Assembly (NCBI RefSeq): GCF_000472445.1
Contig: NZ_AXAJ01000018.1
Coordinates: 1 to 64,000, forward strand
Source of the DNA: Burkholderia sp. WSM2230
GTDB lineage: Bacteria > Pseudomonadota > Gammaproteobacteria > Burkholderiales > Burkholderiaceae
Direction: 5' to 3'
DNA length: 64,000 nucleotides
Shown here: positions 1 through 7,502 of the stretch, piece by piece
Position numbering within the stretch: position 1 is the first letter of the stretch
Layout of the letters: every line of letters begins with the position of its first letter
Translations under genes and position numbers: made by a program
The notes under the pieces: model-generated
Told to the model about the DNA's origin: nothing
The model's database searches: none
The model's input: the letters and a program-made list of their open reading frames with translations, nothing else

Positions 1-48
1 GGGGTTTTGGGGCGTGGGGTTTTGGGGCGTGGGGTTTTGGGGCGTGGG
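1..48. repeat. 15-bp G-rich tandem repeat, three copies at the window edge
   Basis: Three perfect head-to-tail copies of GGGGTTTTGGGGCGT occupy 1–45, followed by GGGA. The array probably continues to the left of the window. The plus strand has six runs of four G separated by TTTT or CGT, which fits a G-quadruplex-forming sequence. The unit is a multiple of three, so a plus-strand reading gives a repeated Gly-Phe-Trp-Gly-Val peptide, but no gene can be supported. Confidence 0.9.
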
Positions 49-72
49 AGGGTTGGAGCGCGAGGTTTCCGG

Positions 73-196
73 GGGCCGAGGCTTTGACTACGTCAAACCA
101 CTGCTCAGGGCTACGGGCCGAAGTCTTGGCTGCGTCGTGTCACTGGTCAGCAGCGTTGGGCCGAAGTCTTGGCTAGGCCGGACGTCTGGTCAGCAT
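73..196. repeat. degenerate ~43-bp tandem repeat, about three copies
   Basis: GGGCCGAAGTCTTGGCT occurs exactly at 115–131 and 158–174, and each copy is followed by a CTGGTCAGCA block. A more diverged copy beginning GGGCCGAGGCTTTGACT lies at 73. The period is about 42–43 bp. This looks like decaying repetitive DNA next to the G-rich array. Confidence 0.7.
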
Positions 197-506
197 CCGG
201 GACATGAGTTTTACGACAGCAGTTGCCGGTCCACATGGGGAATGGCCAACGCCTGGCCCGATTCCACGCAAGGTGCCCCCGTCAATTTCGATCCGCAACA
301 GGGCGCGGCCCGCACCAGCAAAGTGCGGATTGCGCGTGCACACGTCGCGTTGACGCTCACTCTTAAGCGACTCAAGCGTCAACCGCACGCGCAGTGAGCA
401 TAGCCGCATGCGCATAAATCTTGCTCCGCTATCCTGTAAACTGACGTATCGCGCATTGAGGTTGCGCAACTAGCACGCAGTCTCGCCGCCACCCCACACG
501 ACTGAC
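197..506. other. intergenic stretch, no supported gene
   Basis: Open frames cross this stretch on both strands but lack a convincing ribosome binding site or a recognisable domain. The last 80 bases are somewhat more AT-rich and probably carry the promoter of the EAL-domain gene at 507. I see no clear -35/-10 pair. Confidence 0.4.
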
Positions 507-1784
507 ATGATGAGCATGATCGAACTCGATCCTCCCGGCTTTCAGCCTCCCCGCCCGATGGCCGGCGACGAGGGCTCCCGGCGCACCGTTCTCTACGGCG
601 GCTACACCGTCTTCAGCGTATTCCAGCCAGTGTTCTCGGTGTCGCACCGGCGCGCGATTGGCTATCACGCCTCGCTGCGCGCGCACGACGAACATGCCCT
701 GCAAGTTCCCTCGCACGAGGTCTTCACGCAGGCAGCGCGCCGCGGCGACCTGTTGGAACTCGGCCGGCTGGCGGAGTCGCTCCACCTTGGCAACTTCAAC
801 GCGTTCGACAGTCACGACGAATGGCTGTTTCTTAGCCTTCATCCGGCCGCGCTGATGGACACCAGCTACGGCGACGCACTGCTGGCCGGGCTGAAGGCAC
901 TGGGCTTGCCTCCACAGCGCGTAGTGCTCGAAGTGTCTGAACAGGCGGGCGGTGAAACGACCCGTTTCGCAGAGATCATCGACGCGCTGCGCAAGTCGGG
1001 CTTCCTCATCGCGCTGGATGGCTTCGGCGCCAAGCACTCGAACATTGACCGCGTATGGAACCTGCGCCCGGATATCGTCACGCTCGACCGCTGCATCCTC
1101 GCACAGGCGAGCGAGCATTCGCACATCGAACGCGTTCTGCCCGGCCTGGTTTCGCTGTTGCATGAATCCGGCCAATTGGTCCTGATGGGCGGCCTGACTA
1201 CCGAACGTGACGCCCTGATCGCACTGGAATGCAACGTCGACTTCGTGCAGGGCGCGTTTTTTGCCGGCCCGAGCGTTGAACCGGTTAAACCGCAAACCGC
1301 AGCCGGCCTGATGGACTCGCTTTCCGCGGCGTTGCGCGAGCGCGTGGCCGCGCGCGAACGCGCGCAGGCCACGCGGCTCGCACCGTACGTCACCGCGCTG
1401 GAAACAGCGGCAGCGCAACTTGTTGCCGGACAGTCTGCTGCCGAAGCGACTGCCCCGCTGCTCAAACTCGGCGAAACGGCACGCTGCTTCATTCTAGATG
1501 GTTCCGGACGGCAGATTGGCGACAACGTGTTGCCTCCTGGACGCGCCTCGCAGCGCGCCAAGCGCTTCCGTCCGCTGTTGCATTCGGAAGGCGCAAGCTG
1601 GGAGCGCCGCCCATATTTCATTCAGGCGATGCGGGCGCCGGGCCGAGTGCATCTCACCCCTCCTTATCTCTCGATAAATGAAGCGCACTTGTGCGTGACT
1701 GCCTCGATCGCCGCGCATACGCCGGGCGGCACCCAGGTGCTATGCGTAGACATCAACTGGGAAGTCGCGGCCCATCGCAATTGA
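507..1784 (+). CDS. degenerate EAL-domain protein with C-terminal sensor domain
   Basis: This is a 425-residue protein. An EAL-family fold covers about residues 35–265: FQPVF, the EVSE block, LDGFG and the closing QGAFF are all recognisable. The signature EAL (normally followed by LR) reads HAS (residues 54–56). The second Asp of DDFG is Gly, the catalytic Lys before the Asp-Arg pair is Thr, and both Glu of the usual AEGVET block are missing. It is therefore unlikely to hydrolyse cyclic di-GMP and is better read as a binding or adaptor protein. Residues ~290–420 resemble the YkuI C-terminal sensor domain of other EAL proteins. No membrane segment is visible. The 3' end overlaps the convergent sigma-factor gene by 45 nt. 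Confidence 0.85.
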   Translation: MMSMIELDPPGFQPPRPMAGDEGSRRTVLYGGYTVFSVFQPVFSVSHRRAIGYHASLRAHDEHALQVPSHEVFTQAARRGDLLELGRLAESLHLGNFNAFDSHDEWLFLSLHPAALMDTSYGDALLAGLKALGLPPQRVVLEVSEQAGGETTRFAEIIDALRKSGFLIALDGFGAKHSNIDRVWNLRPDIVTLDRCILAQASEHSHIERVLPGLVSLLHESGQLVLMGGLTTERDALIALECNVDFVQGAFFAGPSVEPVKPQTAAGLMDSLSAALRERVAARERAQATRLAPYVTALETAAAQLVAGQSAAEATAPLLKLGETARCFILDGSGRQIGDNVLPPGRASQRAKRFRPLLHSEGASWERRPYFIQAMRAPGRVHLTPPYLSINEAHLCVTASIAAHTPGGTQVLCVDINWEVAAHRN

Positions 1785-2957
1785 ATCCAGCGAGCGCTGC
1801 TGGATTCGCGCCAGCAGTTCGGTGACGGCGTTGCGGCCGAGCAGGCGGTTGGCGGCCTGCAACCGCGAAGCGCTCGTGACCCAGCGCAACGAAACGATTT
1901 TCGCGACGCCATGGGTATGGCCGTAGAGCGGTCCTTGATCGTGCGCTGTGCGGCTTGTTATGCCGCTTGTCGCGTCGCCTGTGATGCGCTTTGTCGTGCC
2001 GCTGGCCGGGCCCCTCATCGCGCCGCGTGTCGTCCCACTGGTCAGCCCTTCGTCCGAGCCTCCTGTGGAAACGTCGATCAAGGCGACGACCTCGCCTTCG
2101 ATAAGCAGCGCAATAGACAGCATTCCGTCCACCGACACCAGTTCCGCCTGCCTCGCCTGACATGCGAGCGAGGTCACCTTTTCCATCCAATCGTGAAATG
2201 CCAGCTCTGATACGCTGGCCCCGGCTTCGGCGAGTGCCTTTGTCGGCGCACCATGCGCGTGTGTTCCCACATAGGCAGGCACAGTTCCGGATGAACACGC
2301 TACCGTGTCAAGCGGTCCGCGCACCGGCTCGTCGCTGACGACTTCTGGCGCATCGCTAAACAGTTCGAGCAAGCTGGACCTGTCTTGCGCCTGTAGCGCG
2401 TTGCGCAAACGCTCGACGATCTGCGCGTGCGCCTCAGGATCGCGCCGCTGCAGCGGTGCACCCGCGCGCTGCAAGCGCGCCCTCGCCCGATGGACGATCT
2501 GTCGGCAACTGGCTGGCGGTCGTTCCAGGATCTTGCCGATTTCCGCGTAGTCACAATCAAACGCTTCGTGCAGCACGAACGCCGCGCGCTCGTCGGGCTT
2601 GAGACGATCAAGCAACAGCATCACGCCATAGGACATTTCAGCAGCACGCAAGGCAAGTTCTTCAGCTGATGGCGCGAATTCGTCGAGCCACGGCTCCGGC
2701 AGCCAGCCGGTGGCCTGAGACTCGCGCTCGCGCTGCACATTTCTCAGACGGTCGATCGCCGTGCGCGTGGTCAGCGTGGTGAGCCAGGCGGCCGGCGTCT
2801 GCACATCATGCGTATCGGCAAGGTGCCACTTCAGCCAGACGTCCTGCACGATGTCCTCCGCCTCCGCGCGGCTGCCGAGCATGCGATAGGCCAACGCGAG
2901 CAGACGGGCGCGCACCGCCCCGAAGCTGGATGCCTTGTCGATTTCATGTTCTTTCAT
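1740..2957 (-). CDS. ECF41-like (SigJ-type) RNA polymerase sigma factor
   Basis: A 405-residue extracytoplasmic-function sigma factor. Region 2 lies at about 13–78, with AYRMLGSRAEAEDIVQD typical of the family. A WLPEP linker (85–89), the hallmark of ECF41, follows, and region 4 lies at about 115–170. The rest is an NTF2/SnoaL-like tail that normally controls activity. The DGGGK motif expected there is absent: the sequence reads VSDEPVRGPL. A Gly/Thr/Ser-rich low-complexity insert sits at about 298–345, making the protein longer than the usual 280–330 residues. The ATG has a strong GGAGG seven bases upstream. No carboxymuconolactone decarboxylase or oxidoreductase, the usual ECF41 partner, is adjacent, so its target is unknown. 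Confidence 0.88.
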   Translation of the reverse strand: MKEHEIDKASSFGAVRARLLALAYRMLGSRAEAEDIVQDVWLKWHLADTHDVQTPAAWLTTLTTRTAIDRLRNVQRERESQATGWLPEPWLDEFAPSAEELALRAAEMSYGVMLLLDRLKPDERAAFVLHEAFDCDYAEIGKILERPPASCRQIVHRARARLQRAGAPLQRRDPEAHAQIVERLRNALQAQDRSSLLELFSDAPEVVSDEPVRGPLDTVACSSGTVPAYVGTHAHGAPTKALAEAGASVSELAFHDWMEKVTSLACQARQAELVSVDGMLSIALLIEGEVVALIDVSTGGSDEGLTSGTTRGAMRGPASGTTKRITGDATSGITSRTAHDQGPLYGHTHGVAKIVSLRWVTSASRLQAANRLLGRNAVTELLARIQQRSLDSIAMGRDFPVDVYA

Positions 2958-3154
2958 GCGTGGACCTCCAGATCGTGCGTGGTGAAAAGCGCGTGCGCCG
3001 CCTACGGGATTCTTCGACGGCGCGCCGCAAAGGCATCCATTGCAGCTTGACGGTTGGGCGGGCCGCCGCGTGACAGGCGCGCGAAAAAAATTCGTGTCAC
3101 GCTGCCGACAGCCGGAGCGTCATACGGACAGCAGCCCACTTCAACGAGGCAAAC

Positions 3155-3814
3155 ATGCAATCCAGCTACCCCCCGGTTACAGGCCTCGGCCTCGTGCCAA
3201 CCGTAATCGAGCAGTCCGGCCGCGGCGAACGCGCCTACGACATTTATTCGCGCTTGCTGCGCGAGCGCATCGTATTTCTGGTCGGGCCGGTGAACGAGCA
3301 ATCGGCCAGTCTCATTGTGGCGCAATTACTGTTTCTGGAGTCGGAGAACCCGGACAAGGACATTTCGTTTTATATCAATTCGCCGGGCGGCTCCGTGTAC
3401 GACGGGCTCGCCATTTACGACACCATGCAGTTCATCAAGCCGGAGGTATCCACCTTATGCACCGGCTTTGCTGCGAGCATGGGCACGTTCCTGCTATGCG
3501 CCGGCCAACCGGGCAAGCGGTATGCATTGCCCAATGCACGCATCATGATTCACCAGCCTTCGGGCGGCGGCCAGGGCACGGCAGCCGACATCGACATTCA
3601 GGCAAAGGAAGTGCTCTACTTGCGCGAACGCCTCAACACGATGATGGCCGAACGGACAGGGCGCAGCATGGAAGAAATCGCGCGCGACACCGACCGAGAC
3701 AATTTCATGTCCGCAGTCGCGGCAAAAACATACGGCCTCGTGGACGAGGTACTGGAAACGCGTACGGCATTAAGCTCATCTTCGGTCGCCTCAGGCAGGC
3801 ACCATGACGTGTAG
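3155..3814 (+). CDS. clpP: ATP-dependent Clp protease proteolytic subunit (stand-alone copy)
   Basis: A 219-residue ClpP serine peptidase, the barrel that degrades proteins fed by ClpX or ClpA. The catalytic triad is intact: Ser108 in GFAASMGT, His133 in RIMIHQP and Asp182 in DRDNF. The oxyanion-hole segment NSPGGS is also present. Typical ClpP has GQAASMGA at the serine, so the Phe and Thr here mark a paralogue. The usual partners tig and clpX are not adjacent: an ECF sigma gene lies upstream and a NYN nuclease-like gene downstream. It is probably the accessory ClpP that many Burkholderia carry beside the tig–clpP–clpX copy. That other copy lies outside this window. Confidence 0.95.
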   Translation: MQSSYPPVTGLGLVPTVIEQSGRGERAYDIYSRLLRERIVFLVGPVNEQSASLIVAQLLFLESENPDKDISFYINSPGGSVYDGLAIYDTMQFIKPEVSTLCTGFAASMGTFLLCAGQPGKRYALPNARIMIHQPSGGGQGTAADIDIQAKEVLYLRERLNTMMAERTGRSMEEIARDTDRDNFMSAVAAKTYGLVDEVLETRTALSSSSVASGRHHDV

Positions 3815-3922
3815 CGCGGCAAGGTTCGCTGCGTTGCCGGGGCAAAAGCTGATCCGGTTGGCTGGAATCGCTATCATGGTCGCGATTCGTCGATTCCGAC
3901 GAGCGCTTCAATGGAGATTCAT

Positions 3923-5437
3923 ATGGCGTCATCCAACGAAACCGTCAGCATGGCGCTATTTTGCGACTTCGAGAATGTCGCGCTGGGCGTGCGTGACGCG
4001 AAGTACGACAAGTTCGATATCAAGCTGGTGCTCGAGCGTCTGTTGCTCAAGGGCAGCATTGTCGTCAAGAAAGCGTACTGCGACTGGGACCGCTATAAAA
4101 GTTTCAAGGGTGCCATGCATGAGGCCAACTTCGAATTGATCGAGATTCCGCATGTGCGTCAATCGGGCAAGAATTCGGCGGACATCCGGCTTGTCGTGGA
4201 CGCGCTCGACCTTTGCTACACGAAGTCGCACGTCAATACGTTTGTGATCATCAGCGGCGATTCCGACTTTTCGCCCCTTGTATCCAAATTGCGCGAAAAC
4301 GCGAAGCAGGTGATCGGCGTCGGCGTCCAGCAGTCCACGTCCGACCTGCTGATCGCGAACTGCGACGAGTTCTTTTTTTACGACGACCTCGTGCGCGAGA
4401 GTCAGCGCGCCGTCGCGAAAAGGGAATCGTCACGCCAGAAGAACGCTCAGCCGACAGCCAAAGCATCGCAAGACGAAGAGAAAAGCCGCAACAAGGAAGA
4501 CCTCGAAAAGCGCCGCACGAAGGCCATCGAGATCGCGGTGCAGACATTCGACGCGCTTGCTTCCGAACGCGGCGACAGCGGAAAGATCTGGGCCTCGGTA
4601 TTGAAGAATGCGATCAAGCGGCGCAAGCCTGATTTCAACGAAACATATTATGGCTTTCGCGCGTTTGGCAATCTGCTCGAAGAGGCACACGCCCGCGGAC
4701 TGCTGGAATTCGGCCGCGACGAAAAGTCAGGGGCGTACGTGTATCGTAGTACCGCCTCGAACGTGGTCGGAGAGAATGTGGGCGAATCGGGGGCCGAGCA
4801 AACAGGAGAACCTGCGGGCGCGCCTGTCGATATTGCGGAGGAAGCAGGACAGCTTGACGCATTGCATACCGCCGGAATGGTGCACACGGAGACAGGCAGC
4901 AAACAGGACTCTCGGCGTCGGGGACGCGGCGATCCCAAGCGAGGCGCGAGTCAGCAAGCCGCCCGCGGCGGCGCGCCTGAAGCAGCCCGTGACGCAGCGC
5001 GTGAAGGAACCCACGAAGCCGCGCGTGAAGTAGCACATCAAACGGCCCAAGAGGCCGCGAGCGAACAGCCCGGAGCGATGCATGCGCACGCGCCGACACC
5101 CGAGGTCACCTCATCCGCGTTGCCGCAACCGCCTACGGCAGAGCCTGGGCATGTAGCCGGCCCCGCTGACCTGGCCGAAATCAGCGACTCCCCGCGCGCC
5201 GACGCAACGGAACCAAAGCGTCGCAAGCAGCGGGAACCACGTCAGGCAGCCGCGAAGAAGAGCCGAAAGTCGGCAGCATCAAGTGCAGATGACACTGCGC
5301 AGGCCACACCGTCCGGAACGCAACCTCCAACGACCATGGAGGAAAAGCCCGCAGCACGAAAAAATGCCGCGCGTAAGACAGCGTCCACGCGCAATCGCCA
5401 GCCGCGCAAGACAAAGGGAGACAACGACACTGAATAG
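3923..5437 (+). CDS. NYN-domain protein with OST-HTH/LOTUS domain
   Basis: I chose the ATG at 3923, six bases after GGAG; an earlier in-frame ATG at 3911 contains that GGAG. The product has 504 residues. The NYN (PIN-like) nuclease fold covers about 5–150, with acidic residues in ALFCDFENVAL, NSADIRLVVDALD and ISGDSDFSPL. An OST-HTH/LOTUS domain, which binds RNA, follows at about 195–275. The remaining ~230 residues are a low-complexity, Ala-, Glu-, Lys- and Arg-rich tail containing EAARDAAR-like repeats and a basic C-terminus. Predicted role: an RNA-directed endonuclease or RNA-binding factor. It starts about 110 nt after clpP on the same strand, but the two need not be co-transcribed. Confidence 0.88.
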   Translation: MASSNETVSMALFCDFENVALGVRDAKYDKFDIKLVLERLLLKGSIVVKKAYCDWDRYKSFKGAMHEANFELIEIPHVRQSGKNSADIRLVVDALDLCYTKSHVNTFVIISGDSDFSPLVSKLRENAKQVIGVGVQQSTSDLLIANCDEFFFYDDLVRESQRAVAKRESSRQKNAQPTAKASQDEEKSRNKEDLEKRRTKAIEIAVQTFDALASERGDSGKIWASVLKNAIKRRKPDFNETYYGFRAFGNLLEEAHARGLLEFGRDEKSGAYVYRSTASNVVGENVGESGAEQTGEPAGAPVDIAEEAGQLDALHTAGMVHTETGSKQDSRRRGRGDPKRGASQQAARGGAPEAARDAAREGTHEAAREVAHQTAQEAASEQPGAMHAHAPTPEVTSSALPQPPTAEPGHVAGPADLAEISDSPRADATEPKRRKQREPRQAAAKKSRKSAASSADDTAQATPSGTQPPTTMEEKPAARKNAARKTASTRNRQPRKTKGDNDTE

Positions 5438-5439
5438 AC

Positions 5440-6059
5440 CATGCGTGGGAGCGGGCTCGGCGGCAAACCCGACGGCACGCCGCCTGCCCGCCGATCTCAG
5501 GGGTGAAGTCCCGCATCCGCGGTCGTCGCTGAGCGTTTCGCCGCTGCGGTTCGGCGTCACGTGCCGCAACCGCGCGAAGCTCGCGGCGTCGTAGGCATAG
5601 ACACTATTGTGCTCACTGGCGACGTAGACCACGTCGTGCGGCGTGCCGTCAATCGGCAACGCTGTCACGAAAAGGCAACGCTGCCACGAAAAGCGGTTGT
5701 GCATCCACTTTGCCGTCCGCCGCAAGAAACGCGACTTTGCCGAAGCTCGAGGGTTGACATTGATTGGGCGTGAGCGTCGTCCCGCCCAACATCTGGCCCG
5801 TGCGCGCGAAATCGTTGTGATGCATCAGCACGTCCGTGGCATAGGCAGACGGGGCCGGCGTCGTGCCCCCCAACCCGCTTCCCGCGCTGGACCCGCCGCT
5901 GTCGGCGCTCGCGCCTGCGCCACCAGCGCCCGCCCCTGCGCCCAACGATGTGGACGACGCTTCCTGTGGACCGCCCGAACCGCCGCCGCAGAAGCGAAAG
6001 CCCACGCAGCAGCAAGCAACGCTGCCAAGGTGCACGCACGGACGCACGCCCCGGCCCAT
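5440..6059 (-). pseudogene. remnant of a PQQ-type quinoprotein (beta-propeller) gene
   Basis: Minus-strand pieces in three frames line up as one protein: a Gly/Ser/Ala-rich N-terminus, then TDVLMHHNDFARTGQ, AADGKVDAQPLF, PHDVVYVASEHNSVYAYDA and SGETLSDDRGCG continuing as DFTPEIGG. This is the start of a secreted PQQ-like beta-propeller. A 19-bp tandem duplication (5655–5673 and 5674–5692, 18 of 19 identical) breaks the frame after PLFVAALP. Removing one copy restores PLFVAALPIDGTPHDVV. A second one-base shift lies at about 5512 and the gene is truncated near 5450. The start is uncertain; an ATG at 6059 precedes a short hydrophobic, Cys-rich stretch. Confidence 0.75.
5655..5692. repeat. 19-bp tandem duplication
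   Basis: GGCAACGCTGTCACGAAAA (5655–5673) is followed directly by GGCAACGCTGCCACGAAAA (5674–5692), with a single mismatch. Since 19 is not a multiple of three, it shifts the frame of the quinoprotein remnant. The mismatch shows the event is not brand new. Confidence 0.9.
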
Positions 6060-6333
6060 GCCCTATCACCGCCACCTTGCGAGATGCGCATGTTCGCCTC
6101 GTCTTTCGAACGATGCGACGGTCAGCTCCGCAAAGACGAAGGCTGCGCGTGGTCGGATCACGTCGCGTGCCGCGGACAGGCGCGCCACGCGCGTCTCTCA
6201 ATGGCTAATCACATTCATCGTCCTCGCGGCAATTGACCGAACGCCGTTTGCGCATTTGAATGTCGCCATGGTCTCGCCAGTCTCGGCCAAGCCGACGTGC
6301 GCCCGACCGCGCGGCGCTAGGCGAACGCGAGGC

Positions 6334-6364
6334 GCTCTGACATGACCTATCGTCATGTCAGAGC
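6334..6364. terminator. perfect 13-bp inverted repeat downstream of the lipoprotein gene
   Basis: GCTCTGACATGAC (6334–6346) pairs exactly with GTCATGTCAGAGC (6352–6364) around a 5-nt loop. It sits ten bases past the stop of the minus-strand lipoprotein gene. No T-tract follows in that direction, so it could be a transcript-stabilising hairpin or a protein-binding palindrome. Confidence 0.55.
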
Positions 6365-6373
6365 ATGAGCGGC

Positions 6374-6949
6374 TCAGTAGTACGGGTAAGGCGCGTAAAT
6401 AACCGGCGGCGGGCCGTAATAGCGCGGCCGCGGCGCAACATAGACGGGCGGCGGCGCATAGACCGGTTGCGGCACATAAACCGGCGCCTGCGGCTGCGCG
6501 ATCGTATTGCCCTTCGAAGTCATGCACTGCGCGTATGCCGCGTCATATCGTGCCTGCAGGCCGTTCGCCGAGTACTGCGCGCCGTTCGCGCCAGCCGCGC
6601 CGCCAACAAGCAAACCGCTGCCGGCGCCGATTGCGGCGCCCGCTCCGGCATTGCCGGCCGCCGCCCCGAGGAGCGCGCCGACGGCCGCCCCGCCCAACGT
6701 GCCCACCGCTGCACTGTTGACGCTGTTCGTGGTTGCGCTCTGCGAAGCACCGGCTGGATCGGACGAACGGAACGCATAGTCGCGGCAAGCGTAATCGTCT
6801 TGCTGGAATTGACTGAGTGGCTCGCCGCTGCGCGGCATGGCCACCACCGAAGGACCGCTCGGCGGCACCACGGCACAGCCGCCCAGCAGCGCGAGCGCCA
6901 GCGCGCCGAGAGGCAGCGCGACGCGTACCGGTTTGAGACTCGAAATCAT
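6374..6949 (-). CDS. glycine-zipper outer-membrane lipoprotein
   Basis: A 191-residue predicted lipoprotein. A signal peptide ends in the lipobox LLGGC, giving lipidated Cys25. Residues ~80–118 are a glycine-zipper segment with repeated GAxxGAxxG spacing (VGALLGAAAGNAGAGAAIG), which probably inserts in or packs against membrane. The C-terminal 40 residues are Pro/Tyr-rich with repeated PVYxP units. Two other Cys (in YACRDY and AQCMTS) may form a disulphide. This matches the YMGG/glycine-zipper lipoproteins common in Burkholderia, whose function is not established. The promoter region at 6950–7034 carries a repeated motif that may be an operator. Confidence 0.88.
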   Translation of the reverse strand: MISSLKPVRVALPLGALALALLGGCAVVPPSGPSVVAMPRSGEPLSQFQQDDYACRDYAFRSSDPAGASQSATTNSVNSAAVGTLGGAAVGALLGAAAGNAGAGAAIGAGSGLLVGGAAGANGAQYSANGLQARYDAAYAQCMTSKGNTIAQPQAPVYVPQPVYAPPPVYVAPRPRYYGPPPVIYAPYPYY

Positions 6950-6974
6950 GATGGCGCGAATAGCAGAAGATGAG

Positions 6975-7034
6975 AAAACATACGTTATGCCAATCCGCGC
7001 ACGACATGTTTACCGCATGGTTACCGTATGTTTT
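6975..7034. promoter_or_regulatory. inverted and direct repeats upstream of the lipoprotein gene
   Basis: AAAACATACG (6975–6984) and its exact inverse CGTATGTTTT (7025–7034) flank 40 bases. Inside, GTTTACCGCATG (7008–7019) is followed directly by GTTACCGTATG (7020–7030). Three copies of an ACCGTATG-like half-site within 60 bp, starting 25 bp before the gene, look like a regulator-binding cluster. Confidence 0.45.
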
Positions 7035-7406
7035 GCATCAACACGCAAACCCGCGCCGACCGCCCGAGCCTTGCGGGTGGCCAGCTAGCGCGGTTACGAA
7101 CGGTGACAAAAATTATTCAAGCCTGCGAACCCCGTGCGAGCCCGGGGCAGCGCTGGAGACAGGGAAGCCCTCACGCGACATTGCTCCCAAGAGAGGGGCC
7201 ATGTTCAACTACAAACGTTAGTCCCCTTGCAGTGGCTCTTCCTTGTACTCGGGTAATTCCAACGTCGGTTACGCGCACCTTCAGTATGGCCATGCACCCG
7301 AGCATCGCACCTACGTCGCTGCTGAGGTCAAAGCACATCGGTTATCAACGGTGCGATGGCGCATCGCCTACGACATCGCTCCGCCCCGCCCGCACCCCAC
7401 AAAACA
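7035..7406. other. intergenic stretch, nothing recognised
   Basis: The stretch lies between the lipoprotein promoter region and the sodB terminator. No frame shows domain similarity or a good ribosome binding site. It has no long repeat and no RNA gene that I can identify. Confidence 0.4.
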
Positions 7407-7440
7407 GAAAGCCCTCACACAGGAGGGCTTTCATTTCCAC
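7407..7440 (-). terminator. Rho-independent terminator of sodB
   Basis: GAAAGCCCTC (7407–7416) pairs with GAGGGCTTTC (7423–7432) around a 6-nt loop. Read on the minus strand, the stem is followed by TGTTTTG, a short T-tract, about 70 nt after the sodB stop. Confidence 0.75.
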
Positions 7441-7502
7441 CACGGTTTCCGAACCACATTGCAGCGCCTGGTTTGGATTTCCGGGTCAGTTACACCAGCA
7501 AA

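Noticed and set aside
14..397. Plus-strand open frame coding a GFWGV repeat and a basic tail
   Set aside because: It owes its openness to repeats whose unit is a multiple of three and to high GC; no ribosome binding site or domain supports it, and its true start may lie left of the window.
1..506. Repeat region as a CRISPR array or telomere
   Set aside because: The units are contiguous without unique spacers, so not CRISPR; one 48-bp patch is not evidence of a replicon end.
429..1418. Long minus-strand open frame across the EAL gene
   Set aside because: It is a shadow of the real gene in GC-rich DNA: Arg-, Ala- and Gln-rich, with no family similarity.
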